From: an uncultured Porphyromonadaceae bacterium | GTDB taxonomy: Bacteria; Bacteroidota; Bacteroidia; Bacteroidales; Barnesiellaceae | Direction of reading: 5' to 3' | DNA: 64,000 nucleotides | NCBI GenBank assembly: GCA_900538555.1 | Contig: UPYI01000005.1 | Coordinates: 62,001-126,000, forward strand | Shown here: positions 32,581 through 42,133 of the stretch, piece after piece | Position numbering within the stretch: position 1 is the first letter of the stretch | How the letters are laid out: every line of letters starts with the position of its first letter | Position numbers and translations under genes: made by a program | Notes under the pieces: generated by a model | Seen by the model: only the letters and a program-made list of their open reading frames with translations | Database searches by the model: none | What the model was told of the DNA's origin: nothing

Positions 32581-35500
32581 TTATAAGATGCAACGGCTTT
32601 GCAGCAACGTCGCTTGTTTTTCGTTGTCGATGACCTGCACGAGGTATATGCCTTGCGGCAACTGTGCGGCAGTAGACAAACGGTTGTCTACTGCTACACG
32701 GTTTTCAGCCGCGACGATTCGCCCCGACAAGTCGGCTATTTGTATGCGGAAATCTTTTCCGGGCGAGAGGACGGACGATTCCATACAGATTTTGCCGTCC
32801 TCGATCCAGCACTTTAATTTTTCATTTTTTTTTTGAGCGGTGATTCCGCTTTCGTATTCGGGCGACATGAACAGCAGGTTATCGTAGTCGGCGCTGTTCC
32901 GGTCTACCGGTCCGTAATGTACGGTGGTAATGATCGCGTCCGACCAGTCGGCACCCCACAATCCGATGACATCGTTCAATATATCCCGTTCGTACACTTC
33001 CCATACGCCGTTTTTCGGTTTCACCGGTGTCAGCGTGATGTATGCGACATTCGGTTGGGTGTAGCCTACCCGGTAGAAGAGGTCGCGCGACTCCCATACG
33101 GGAGAGGTTTTCGACGGTTTCAACAACCGGAATCCGAACCACGAAGCTGTGGTGTTGTTGGAGCGGACGGCGATTTTGAAACGGTTGAACTTTTGGATCG
33201 GAACCCGTATCGCCCCTTGGTCGGTAGTATTGAACTGGATTAGTCCGGCGGTTACGCGGATAGCCGATTTCCCTTGATAAGCATCGTCGATCGGATACCA
33301 TTCGGCACTGTTCCCGCCGAACGAGTTGGCGACTACATAGGGAGTGCCTTCCTGCATGACCGGAATGGATGTGGCGTTTTCCGCATGCAACGTTTTGCCG
33401 GCTGCATCGTATTCGAATGTAAAGAGTTCGGGCATGGAGCCGACGCTTTCGGGTGCATCCGGAAGCGATTTCGCACTTTCGGAGGTGAGTACCAGCGTGG
33501 CGAACAGGTCTACTGCCGGTACGGTGATTTCGATACGGTTGCCGTTACGCGAGAATGCGAGTTCGTTTCTGCCGTCGATAGTCAGGCTGTACAGTTTGTC
33601 GGGTGTAAAGCCGGCGGGCAATGTGAACGATACGGTAGCCTGTGCCGTTGCGGGTCGGGTATTGACCTGATCCCAACGCAGGTCGGGCGATGTTCCGTAG
33701 TTTACGAGATCGACAATCAGCGCATCGGTGGTGCGGGTACGTTTGTCGTAGCGTTTTTTCAGTTTTCCGACTATGCCTCCGGCTGTTTCTCCGGTCGAGA
33801 AGTTACCCTGTACATAATCCGTAATCAGGTAAGCCGGGTTGGAGTAGTAGAAGTATGCTCCGTAAGCGGCGGTGAACCGGTTCCATTGGGCGATACGTTC
33901 GAGCACCTGTGTCGGGTAATTGACCGCATGGAACGGTACGGGGTCGGTGAATCCGGCAACGCCGTCCACAACCTGTGCTGCCGGGTAGCCTCCGGCTGAG
34001 AGGCAGGTGGCAAACTGGTAGTCTATGTTCACGAGTCCCCATCCGGTAGTCAGTTTCATCTCTGTCGGGGGATAGAAGTTGGCGAATACCGGTTTGTCGG
34101 GATAGCGGTTCTTGGCTTCGTAAATATCGCGGTACAGGTCGCTGTATTTCGTGCCTGTGCCGAAGGGCCACAGCTCCATGAACTGGTGGTCGGCAACGGC
34201 TCCGGTGGCGATATGCGGTACGTCTCCGGCAGTGGTCGGCAGTTGCAGCGCGGTGGTGGTCACATCGCTTCGTATCCCTTTGACGGCGATATTGAGTTGA
34301 TCGACGAACGGTGCCATTTCGTGGGCGAAGTTCCCGTTTCCGGCAAGCCCGTCACAGGCATAGCCTTCGGGCAGTCCGTACCAGTCCCAACGGTAGCCGT
34401 CGTAGTTGTATTCCTGTTGTGCGGCTACGGCTTGCGCCGTGAAGTATTCGTTGAAACTTTTGTAGGTTTCGCCGTTGATTTCGTAGGGAGAGTTCACCTT
34501 TTCATTGATAGACATCAGGTAGAGATACGAACCGCCGTAAGTGATGAACGATTTGTCGCCGATGTTGCGCATCGCCCAGTCGGGATGTGCCCATGCGAAA
34601 GCCGGCGTGCAGGCATAGATACCTGTGTAGCATACCGAACGTCCGCCGATCGAGCGGAATTTTTCCACCTTCTGTTTCATCATTGCCTTGCTGGTCCACA
34701 ACCGTTCGTCGCCGACGTAGGTATTCCATGTGTCGGTCTGCGGTGCCACTTCTTCGTGCGCCCGCATCCACGGGTGGTATTCGAGCGTGTTGATGCCGGT
34801 GTATTTCAAGGCATCCGCCCATTTGTCCAGATTCAGCGAATTGTCGAATATGCAGGTCCATCCGTGTCGGAGGTTCACCTCTTTGCCAGTCTCTTCGACG
34901 GTTGCCAGCGGCAGGGTTTTCGGACGGGAATTGTCGATATCGGCAGCCGATATGGCCAGTACGTTTTGTACGGGTACGGCATATTCACGGTCTACGCTGC
35001 CGGCATTGTTCCGGTCGGCATAACGTTCCGATTTGGCTTTCGTGCGGTCGTGCAGATTGACGAGTATCCGGTTTTCCGAGGGTCGCAGCAATGCCATGTC
35101 GTCGTAGCCGTCGCCGTCGAAATCGCCCGTAAGGGGTATGTCGCCGGCACTGCCGAACAGTACGCCGTTGATTGCCAGATGGCTGTCGAACAAGGGATAG
35201 CCTTTGATATCGGCGAAGCAGACATACCAAGTGCCCGAAGAGGGACGGTAGACGCAAATGTCATCGACTCCGTCGGCATTGAAGTCGCCCGACAAGGGTA
35301 TGTCGCCCGACAAGCCGAAGTAGCCCCTTTCATCGTATTGCCCGTCGCAAGGGGCATAGTCGATGTACCATGTCGCCAATGCCGACCCGGAGCGCATCAC
35401 GGCGATATCGGTCTTGCCGTCGCCGTTGAAGTCGCCCGCGGTGCATCGGTCGGTAGCGGAGACTCCGAAAACAATCGGGTCGATTGCCGTCCAGCCTCCG

Positions 35501-35760
35501 TTGCCGTCGTTCAGTTTCCATGTCCATCGGATTTCCGTTCCCGAATTGTCTATCTCGCAGAGGTCGGGCAGCCCGTCGCCATTGTAGTCGGCGACGATGG
35601 CATCACCGGCAAATGGAGCCGTGAGGCTTGCCGATATTTCTGCATGGTTTCCGGCGTCGAATTTCCATTCGGTGGCGGTGCGGTAGATCAGGTCGTCGTG
35701 GGCATATCCGGCGACAGACCAAAGGATCGGGAGCAGGAGAGTCAGTGAACGTAGTTTCAT
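32581..35760 (-). CDS. Large secreted TIM-barrel glycosidase (GH66-like) with N-terminal FG-GAP propeller and type IX sorting domain
   Basis: A 1059-residue exported protein. After a signal peptide (MKLRSLTLLLPILWSVAGYA) come FG-GAP repeats to ~residue 300 (ADYNGDGLPDLCEID, GDFNGDGKTDIAVM, GDFNADGVDDICVY, GDFDGDGYDDMALL). Residues ~310-620 look like a TIM barrel: TGINTLEYHPWMRAHEE, GGRSVCYTGIYACTPAF and YDGYRWDWYGLP, whose Asp459 sits where GH66 and related clans place the nucleophile. A beta-sandwich (~640-760), a second beta-sandwich of CBM type (~790-960) and a C-terminal sorting domain (IADLSGRIVAAENR ... PQGIYLVQVID) follow. The architecture recalls dextranase-type GH66 enzymes, but the family is not certain. 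It lies 50 nt after susD. Confidence 0.72.
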   Translation of the reverse strand: MKLRSLTLLLPILWSVAGYAHDDLIYRTATEWKFDAGNHAEISASLTAPFAGDAIVADYNGDGLPDLCEIDNSGTEIRWTWKLNDGNGGWTAIDPIVFGVSATDRCTAGDFNGDGKTDIAVMRSGSALATWYIDYAPCDGQYDERGYFGLSGDIPLSGDFNADGVDDICVYRPSSGTWYVCFADIKGYPLFDSHLAINGVLFGSAGDIPLTGDFDGDGYDDMALLRPSENRILVNLHDRTKAKSERYADRNNAGSVDREYAVPVQNVLAISAADIDNSRPKTLPLATVEETGKEVNLRHGWTCIFDNSLNLDKWADALKYTGINTLEYHPWMRAHEEVAPQTDTWNTYVGDERLWTSKAMMKQKVEKFRSIGGRSVCYTGIYACTPAFAWAHPDWAMRNIGDKSFITYGGSYLYLMSINEKVNSPYEINGETYKSFNEYFTAQAVAAQQEYNYDGYRWDWYGLPEGYACDGLAGNGNFAHEMAPFVDQLNIAVKGIRSDVTTTALQLPTTAGDVPHIATGAVADHQFMELWPFGTGTKYSDLYRDIYEAKNRYPDKPVFANFYPPTEMKLTTGWGLVNIDYQFATCLSAGGYPAAQVVDGVAGFTDPVPFHAVNYPTQVLERIAQWNRFTAAYGAYFYYSNPAYLITDYVQGNFSTGETAGGIVGKLKKRYDKRTRTTDALIVDLVNYGTSPDLRWDQVNTRPATAQATVSFTLPAGFTPDKLYSLTIDGRNELAFSRNGNRIEITVPAVDLFATLVLTSESAKSLPDAPESVGSMPELFTFEYDAAGKTLHAENATSIPVMQEGTPYVVANSFGGNSAEWYPIDDAYQGKSAIRVTAGLIQFNTTDQGAIRVPIQKFNRFKIAVRSNNTTASWFGFRLLKPSKTSPVWESRDLFYRVGYTQPNVAYITLTPVKPKNGVWEVYERDILNDVIGLWGADWSDAIITTVHYGPVDRNSADYDNLLFMSPEYESGITAQKKNEKLKCWIEDGKICMESSVLSPGKDFRIQIADLSGRIVAAENRVAVDNRLSTAAQLPQGIYLVQVIDNEKQATLLQSRCIL

Positions 35761-35810
35761 AAGTGTCTGGTTATAGAAACGGATATAAAGTGTATTTCAA
35801 ACGGTTTGTA

Positions 35811-37340
35811 TTAATATCCCGGGTTGTTCGGCAACAGGTTCGGGTTGGCGTCGATGTCGTCGATAGGTACGGGAAGCAGCAGGTGTTTCGATGCGTTGAA
35901 GTTGGTTTTTCCGATGCTTTGGAAAAATGCAGCCGCATATTCGCCGTCGTTGTCGTAGCGTATCAGGTCGAACCAGCGGTGCCCGCCTTCGAATGCCAGT
36001 TCCATGCGGCGTTCGTGCCGGATGATTTCGCGCAGTTCGGCTTGATTGGTCGTCGTGGCGTTAGGCAGTCCGGCACGTACCCGTACCCGGTTCAGCGGCC
36101 CGCCGTCGTTTTCGTTCGTGGCAGGTGCTGCTGCGGTTGTGGTTTGTCCCGATTCGTTCAAGGCTTCCGCCTGCATCAGCAACACGTCGGCAAAACGCAA
36201 TACGGGGAAGTTGAGCGGAGAGTCCATAGCCCGGTCTACGCCGATGTTGGCACAGAGGAATTTCTTGACATTGTGTCCGGTCTGCGAACAGGTGGGGTCG
36301 TAGCTCCATCCTTGATAGACATCGCCCTCGCACCATACGGATATGCTTTTACGCAAGTCGCCTTCCTCGTAGCTGTTTACGAATTCGGGATAGACGGCGA
36401 ACCAGCCGAAGTTACCCCACGGACCGCCGATATTGATGCTTGCCAGCGGTGCCATGTATTCGTGATGCCAACCGCCCTGACCCAATATGTCGAACTCGGC
36501 ATAGGCGGTCACATCTTTTTCATATTGCACTTCGAAGAGGCTTTCCGGCCCGTTTTCGCGGGTGTCGTTGAAGTTCCATTCGTATTTCCGGTTGAGGGAG
36601 TAGACATTGAGGCCCATCACCGAGTCGATGGCGATCAGTGTCTCTTTGTAACGTTTTTGTGTCAGATAGACTTTTGCCAACAGTCCGAATGCGGCACCTT
36701 TGGTGGCACGTCCGATGTCGGACGAGTTATCGTACACGGCAGGCAACATCTCGGCGGCATCTTTCAGGTCGTTGATGATATTTTCGTAGACCGTCTCTTT
36801 CGGTGTACGTTTCACCATGAGGTTGTCGCTGGCGGTCTGTTGTTTTTCGATCCAGGGTACATCGCCGAAGAGACGTACCAGATTGAAATAGTAGAGTCCG
36901 CGCAGGAAATGGGCTTCGCCTTTGTACTGCGTCTTTTTTTCGTTGGTGATCCGGGGCGATTTGTCGATGTTGGACATGACCCAGTTCGTGCGGCTGATGC
37001 CTGCCCACGGTCCGCGCCACAACTCTTTGGCACCGGAGTTGTCGCTGGTCGTGGTGAAGTTGGAGAGCTGTGTCGTTTCCAAGCCGTTTCCGCCGGCTTC
37101 GTTACCTACTCTGCCTTCGCCTGCCACGATGTCGAGTGTCCACATGCGCAGGTTGTACATATACGAGCTTTGCAGCCGCTGGTACATCGAGTTTACACCG
37201 CTTTCGATTTCTTCGGCAGATGCGTTTTCGAAGAACTTTTCGGTGATGATTTGGTCTTTCGGCAAGATGTCGAGTTTATCCATACAGCCTGTCAGTCCCA
37301 TCGACAACAGGAGGATGATCGGTATAATGGTCTTTTTCAT
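35811..37340 (-). CDS. susD: RagB/SusD family outer-membrane glycan-binding lipoprotein
   Basis: A 509-residue SusD-like protein, the lid of the SusCD importer. Signal MKKTIIPIILLLSMGLTGC places the lipidated cysteine at residue 19. The family features are the LDILPKDQIITEKFFENASAEEIE start, tetratricopeptide-like helices (FLRGLYYFNLVRLFGDVPW, a strong SusD signature) and the C-terminal LNRVRVRAGLPN ... RRMELAFEGGHRWFDLIRYDN segment. It starts 12 nt after susC. The ligand is unknown; specificity cannot be inferred from sequence alone. The gene symbol is used for the family, not for a starch substrate. Confidence 0.95.
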   Translation of the reverse strand: MKKTIIPIILLLSMGLTGCMDKLDILPKDQIITEKFFENASAEEIESGVNSMYQRLQSSYMYNLRMWTLDIVAGEGRVGNEAGGNGLETTQLSNFTTTSDNSGAKELWRGPWAGISRTNWVMSNIDKSPRITNEKKTQYKGEAHFLRGLYYFNLVRLFGDVPWIEKQQTASDNLMVKRTPKETVYENIINDLKDAAEMLPAVYDNSSDIGRATKGAAFGLLAKVYLTQKRYKETLIAIDSVMGLNVYSLNRKYEWNFNDTRENGPESLFEVQYEKDVTAYAEFDILGQGGWHHEYMAPLASINIGGPWGNFGWFAVYPEFVNSYEEGDLRKSISVWCEGDVYQGWSYDPTCSQTGHNVKKFLCANIGVDRAMDSPLNFPVLRFADVLLMQAEALNESGQTTTAAAPATNENDGGPLNRVRVRAGLPNATTTNQAELREIIRHERRMELAFEGGHRWFDLIRYDNDGEYAAAFFQSIGKTNFNASKHLLLPVPIDDIDANPNLLPNNPGY

Positions 37341-37352
37341 GATTCGATAGAT

Positions 37353-40300
37353 TTAGAATTTCACAGATGCACCGAACATATAAGTGCGTGAAGTAGGATA
37401 GATTCCGTAGTCCAAGCCCCACAAGCCCACTTCGGGATCGAGACCGGAATAGTTGGTCAGAGTCCAGAGGTTGTCGAAGCTCAGATAGAGGCGCAGCGAT
37501 TTCACGCCGATCTTGCGCAATCCTGCTTGTGTGAAGGTGTAGCCGAACGTCAGGTTTTTCAGACGCAGGTACGATCCGTCTTCCAGCCAGCGGGTCGAAG
37601 CGCGGTTGTTCCGGTTCGGGTCGGCATAGATGGCACGGGGCATCGTGTTGCTCGAACCTTCGCCGTTCCAACGGTTCAGTGTGGAGGTGAACTGGTTGTA
37701 TGTACTTTCCATACCTTCGTGCGCTACCCGTACGCCGTTCCAGATGTCGTTGCCGACTGTCCCTTGGAAATAGATGCTCAGGTCGAAGTTCTTGTAACCG
37801 AACTGGTTGTTGAAACCGAATATGAAGTCGGGGTTCGGGTTACCGATCACGGTACGGTCGAAATCGTCGATCACGTCGTTGTTGTCGGTATTGACGAACC
37901 AGATATCGCCGGGCGAGGTGTTTACTTTCGAGTTGTGCGATTCACGGTCTTGTGCGCGGTTCTCCATCGGGACACCCGAGAATACTTCGTCCAGATTCTG
38001 GTAGATACCGCCCATGATGAATCCGTAGAACGAGTTGATCGGTAATCCTTCGCGGATAAGGCTGACACCGCTCAGAATTTCAGGTCCGCCCAGTTTCAAC
38101 ACTTTGTTCTTGTTGAAAGTCATGTTGAGCGTGGTTTCCCATGTAAATTCGCCTACGAAGTTTTTGGTGTTCAACGAAATTTCGACACCCGTATTGCGCA
38201 CCTTACCGATGTTTACGGGAGGCCAGTCCGACGATACCAGCGACGTTCCGCTTGTCTGCGGTACGGGTTTCTTGGTAAGCATGTCGTTGGTATTTTTCAG
38301 ATAGAAGTCTATGTTGGCAACGATACGGTCGTTCAGGAATCCCATGTCGAGACCGATGTTGTATTGTTCTACCGATTCCCATTTGATCGACGGATTGGAG
38401 AGTTTGTAGGGATAGATGAGCGATACCTGCGTGGCTTCGAAGCCGCGTTGCGAACCGAAACTGTATGCGCCGTTCACTTCCAGTTTGTCGGCGAACGCGT
38501 AGGCGTCGATGTTCTGGTTACCGGTGAGACCGTAACCGAGGCGGAGTTTCAACATGGAGATCCACGGTGCGCGTTCCATGAAACTTTCGTTCGAGATGTT
38601 CCATGCGGCAGAGAACGAGGGGAAGTATCCGAACCGGTTGTTCGCTCCGAATTTCGACGATCCGTCGGCACGGAACGTAGCCGTGAGGAAGTAGCGGTTG
38701 TCGTAAGAGTAGTGTACACGACCCATGTACGACATCAAAGCCCATGCGTAGGAGTTACCGCCGACGTCGGTCGCTTTGGTGGCGTTGTCGAGTTCGGTCG
38801 TCATTTCGCTGGCACGTCCCGAACCGGTTGCCGACATCCACTCTTTTTTGTATTGCTGGTAGGATGTACCGATCATGGCGTTCAGTTTATGCTTGCCGAA
38901 TTTCTTGTCGTAAGAGAGTTGGTTGTCCCACAGGTAGAGTTCTTCGTATGCCGACGAGAGAGTCTGCAACGTGTTCACCTGTTCTTTGTTTCCCCATTTG
39001 TATTTGGGCAGATAGCTGTTGTTGTATTCGTATCCTAATTCGGCACCGCCGGTGGTCTTGATGGTCAGCCCGTCGATGATTTCCCATTCGGCAGAGAGGT
39101 TGGACAGCATTCTGAACCCTTTCATGCGGTAGTTCTGTTCGTTGATGATCGCGATGGAGTTCAGGGCGTCGCCATTCAGCTCGGCGTTGCCCGTCGGACC
39201 GGTATAGTTGCCTTCCTCGTCGCGGATCGGAATATGGGGCAGCATGCGCATCGAGTTTTGGATTACGGTCGATACGGGTTGGTTGCGGCGGTTTTCCGCA
39301 CTCAGGTTGATGTTGGCGCTGACTTTTACGTTTTTCAATATCTGCGAGGAGATGTTGGATTGCAGGTTCAACCGGTTGAAGTCCGAGTTCTTCATGATAC
39401 CTTCCTGTGCGTAATATCCTAACGAGGTGGCGTGGTTGATACGTGCGTTACCGCCCAGTATCGAAAGGTTCACCTTATGCATCGGTGCGGTACGGAACAT
39501 CGGCGACAGCCAGTCTGTTCCTGCTCCGAGCGATTCGGGATCGGCAAACAGGGGATTGAGCGACATGCCGGCGTTGCTCCGCATTTCGTTGTGCAGAGCC
39601 GCATATTGCGAAGCGTTCATCATGTCGAACATTTTGGCACTTTGCTGGATACCGAAACTGTAATCCAAGTTGATTTCGGTACGCCCTTCCTGTGCCCTGC
39701 GGGTGGTGACGATTACCACACCGTTGGCACCGCGCGAACCGTATATGGCGGTAGCCGAAGCATCTTTCAGCACGTCGATGGTTTCGATGTCAGCCGGGTT
39801 GAGATACCACATTCCGCCGTTCACGGGCACTCCGTCGATGACATAGAGTGGCGAAGCGTCGTTGATCGTTCCGACACCGCGGATCAATATGGATACGTCG
39901 CCGCCGGGGGCACCCGAGTTCTGTACTACCTGTACGCCCGCTACTTTACCGGCTAAGGTTTGTACGACGTTGGCAGAGGAGTTCTTGGTCAGTTCTTTTC
40001 CTTTTACCGAAGAGATCGAACCGGTAACGTCGGAACGTCTCATGGTTCCGTAGCCGACTACCACTACTTCGTCGAGTTGGGCGTTTTCGGTCAGGACTAT
40101 TCTTACCGGTTTGCCTGCAACGGCATTTACTTCCGTTGCATCGTATCCGATATACGAGATACGCAAGGTCTGATTCTGTTTATCCGATTTGATCGAGAAG
40201 TTACCATCCGGGTCGGTCACGGTCCTGTATTTCCCGTCTTTCGAATGGACTGACGCACCGATAATGGGCTCGCCCGCTTCGTCGATGACTTTTCCCGAAA

Positions 40301-40454
40301 TAAACTGCTGTGCATTTGTCATCGAAATACCGTCGGCATTTCTTTGTCCGGTCTGTTGAGCGTAAACTCCAACCGGCAAGGAACACAAAAGCATCATGCC
40401 CGTTGCGAGGGCATATATGTTTGCATTTCTTTTCCGCTGTCCTTTTCTTGTCAT
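37353..40454 (-). CDS. susC: SusC/RagA family TonB-linked outer-membrane transporter
   Basis: A 1033-residue TonB-dependent transporter that imports oligosaccharides with SusD. After the signal region (MMLLCSLPVGVYAQQ) comes a carboxypeptidase-regulatory-like domain (~52-125, ISGKVIDEAGEPIIGASVHS), then the TonB-box region LDEVVVVGYGTMRRSDVTGS and the plug (ANVVQTLAGKVAGVQVV, LIRGVGTINDASPLYVIDGVPV). The 22-strand barrel ends YMFGASVKF. Just upstream lies a sequence (40555-40582) shared with the promoter of the isomerase operon. It heads the operon susC-susD-glycosidase-propeller-glycosidase. Confidence 0.96.
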   Translation of the reverse strand: MTRKGQRKRNANIYALATGMMLLCSLPVGVYAQQTGQRNADGISMTNAQQFISGKVIDEAGEPIIGASVHSKDGKYRTVTDPDGNFSIKSDKQNQTLRISYIGYDATEVNAVAGKPVRIVLTENAQLDEVVVVGYGTMRRSDVTGSISSVKGKELTKNSSANVVQTLAGKVAGVQVVQNSGAPGGDVSILIRGVGTINDASPLYVIDGVPVNGGMWYLNPADIETIDVLKDASATAIYGSRGANGVVIVTTRRAQEGRTEINLDYSFGIQQSAKMFDMMNASQYAALHNEMRSNAGMSLNPLFADPESLGAGTDWLSPMFRTAPMHKVNLSILGGNARINHATSLGYYAQEGIMKNSDFNRLNLQSNISSQILKNVKVSANINLSAENRRNQPVSTVIQNSMRMLPHIPIRDEEGNYTGPTGNAELNGDALNSIAIINEQNYRMKGFRMLSNLSAEWEIIDGLTIKTTGGAELGYEYNNSYLPKYKWGNKEQVNTLQTLSSAYEELYLWDNQLSYDKKFGKHKLNAMIGTSYQQYKKEWMSATGSGRASEMTTELDNATKATDVGGNSYAWALMSYMGRVHYSYDNRYFLTATFRADGSSKFGANNRFGYFPSFSAAWNISNESFMERAPWISMLKLRLGYGLTGNQNIDAYAFADKLEVNGAYSFGSQRGFEATQVSLIYPYKLSNPSIKWESVEQYNIGLDMGFLNDRIVANIDFYLKNTNDMLTKKPVPQTSGTSLVSSDWPPVNIGKVRNTGVEISLNTKNFVGEFTWETTLNMTFNKNKVLKLGGPEILSGVSLIREGLPINSFYGFIMGGIYQNLDEVFSGVPMENRAQDRESHNSKVNTSPGDIWFVNTDNNDVIDDFDRTVIGNPNPDFIFGFNNQFGYKNFDLSIYFQGTVGNDIWNGVRVAHEGMESTYNQFTSTLNRWNGEGSSNTMPRAIYADPNRNNRASTRWLEDGSYLRLKNLTFGYTFTQAGLRKIGVKSLRLYLSFDNLWTLTNYSGLDPEVGLWGLDYGIYPTSRTYMFGASVKF

Positions 40455-40511
40455 TGTGTCGTGTTTTTCGTTGTGTTATTTTCTTGTTCTCTATTAGAGG
40501 TTTACATGTTG

Positions 40512-40519
40512 CTAAATTA
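40512..40519 (-). promoter_or_regulatory. Candidate weak -7 box of susC
   Basis: Minus-strand TAATTTAG, one base off TANNTTTG, with no -33 TTTG. It lies 42 nt from the shared site at 40555-40582 when counted from the ATT start at 40561, the same geometry as at the isomerase operon. A weak promoter would fit activator dependence. Confidence 0.35.
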
Positions 40520-40554
40520 GAGTGTTCGGCAGCATGTCCTTTTCAATATATTAA

Positions 40555-40582
40555 CCAAGCATTATGGAATCTTGACGTAATG
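40555..40582. promoter_or_regulatory. Candidate AraC-type operator upstream of susC
   Basis: This 28-nt segment matches 46298-46325 at 21 positions in the same register: CCAA, then ATT, the block TGGAATCTT, then CGTA. Its distance to the -7 position is the same at both places (ATT starts 42 nt beyond the -7 box). It lies upstream of the core promoter on the minus strand, where an AraC-family activator would bind. Confidence 0.55.
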
Positions 40583-40688
40583 TCTTTTTTCTGTTCTTTT
40601 TTTTGGTATTTATGGCAATATGTTATATAAGTATAATTACTGTTTTCGCATGCGTCGTGCATACGTTTCCGAAGTTCACCCCGCCGGA

Positions 40689-42107
40689 TTATTTCAAGTC
40701 GCGGGGGGCTCCTCCTTTCCGCCAGAAATCTTCGATCTTTTCCAACGTGACGCCTTTGGTTTCCGGAACATAGAAGTAGCCCCAGACGATGGCGGCAAGT
40801 GCGACTACGGCGTAGAACCAGAATGCTCCGGCTGGATTGCCCAGATTTTCGCCGTCGAGATAGATTTCAGTGCCCTCGATCGTAAACGCGCTCACTATTT
40901 TGAAGAAGGTGAACGTAACTACCGTATTGAAAACCCAAACCGAAAGAGAGCCTAAGGAGGAGCCGAGTCCCCGTACTTTTTGAGGGAATACCTCTGAAAT
41001 GATAAGCCAGCCGAGCGGACCGATGCTGATGGCGTAGAATGCCACGTAGATGAATACGAGCAGGATCGAAAGCCATTTGCCCGTCTCGCCCAGGTAGGAG
41101 AAGCCTGCGAAGCAGCCGCCTAATAGCAGCAGGGTGATGAAGATGCCGGTCAGCCCGGTGAAGTATAGTTTCCGGCGACCGAGACGATCGACGAAATAGA
41201 CCGATACGACGGTGAACAGCAGGTTTACCACACCGACGCCTACTGCCGCCCAGATAGCCGATACCGTACCGTCCACCCCTGCCATCAGGAATATTTTGGG
41301 GCTGTAATAGATGACGGTGTTGATGCCGACGAACTGCTGGAAGAACATGATTCCCACCCCGATGATGACGGCGTTGCGTAGCCACGGTTTCAACAGTTCG
41401 CGGTAGCTCGATTTTTCGGAACGGCTTTTTTCCAGTTCGTTTTTGATCGTGCGATACGACTCTTGCATGGCGGCTTCGCCTTCGATGCGGGCGAGAATGG
41501 CTTTCCCCTCTTCATCGCGGTTGCGGCTGATGAGCCAGCGGGGACTTTCCGGCATGAATGCCATACCGATAAGCAGGATCAATGCCGGAACAACGCCAAT
41601 ATAGAACATCGGTCTCCAACAGGAGAGGTTGCTTTCGTCGGCAAACATCAGGTCGGAGAGATACGATGCCAATACGCCGATCGTAATCATCAACTGGAAC
41701 ATGGATACCAGACTGCCCCGTTTGTCGGCAGGCGATATTTCGGCAATGTAGAGCGGTACGGTGAACGATGATACGCCGATTGCGATTCCGAGGAAGAGGC
41801 GGGATACGATCAGCTGTTCGACGTTCGGGGCTAATCCCGACCACAATGCGCCGATCGTGAAGATAATAGCCGAAGCCAGAATCACTTTTTTACGTCCCAG
41901 CAGGTCGGTCACTTTTCCGCAGAAGAGCGCACCGAGTATGGCTCCCGCCAGTCCGGCAGAGGTAATCAGTTCGATCATGGAGTTGTCCACCCCGAAATCC
42001 TTTTGGAAGAACGGTATGGCGCCAGAGATCACGCCGGTGTCGAAACCGAACAACAGTCCGCCGGTAGCGGCGATGATCGCGATGATATAGATCATTGTAT
42101 TTTTCAT
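40689..42107 (-). CDS. Sugar porter family MFS transporter
   Basis: A 472-residue inner-membrane transporter with 12 predicted helices, of the XylE/GLUT sugar porter family. Signatures are GGLLFGFDTGVISGA in helix 1, DLLGRKK in loop 2-3, ESPRWLISRNRDEEG at the end of helix 6, the QQFVGINTVIYYSP motif of helix 7 (QQxxGxN binds the sugar in XylE), DRLGRRKLY, and PETKGVTLEKIEDFW at the end. It probably takes up a hexose or pentose by proton symport. It is the last gene of the isomerase operon, 26 nt after the cupin isomerase gene, and the susC promoter lies beyond it. Confidence 0.93.
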   Translation of the reverse strand: MKNTMIYIIAIIAATGGLLFGFDTGVISGAIPFFQKDFGVDNSMIELITSAGLAGAILGALFCGKVTDLLGRKKVILASAIIFTIGALWSGLAPNVEQLIVSRLFLGIAIGVSSFTVPLYIAEISPADKRGSLVSMFQLMITIGVLASYLSDLMFADESNLSCWRPMFYIGVVPALILLIGMAFMPESPRWLISRNRDEEGKAILARIEGEAAMQESYRTIKNELEKSRSEKSSYRELLKPWLRNAVIIGVGIMFFQQFVGINTVIYYSPKIFLMAGVDGTVSAIWAAVGVGVVNLLFTVVSVYFVDRLGRRKLYFTGLTGIFITLLLLGGCFAGFSYLGETGKWLSILLVFIYVAFYAISIGPLGWLIISEVFPQKVRGLGSSLGSLSVWVFNTVVTFTFFKIVSAFTIEGTEIYLDGENLGNPAGAFWFYAVVALAAIVWGYFYVPETKGVTLEKIEDFWRKGGAPRDLK

Positions 42108-42133
42108 TGGATTAAATATTGAATGTGTTCATG

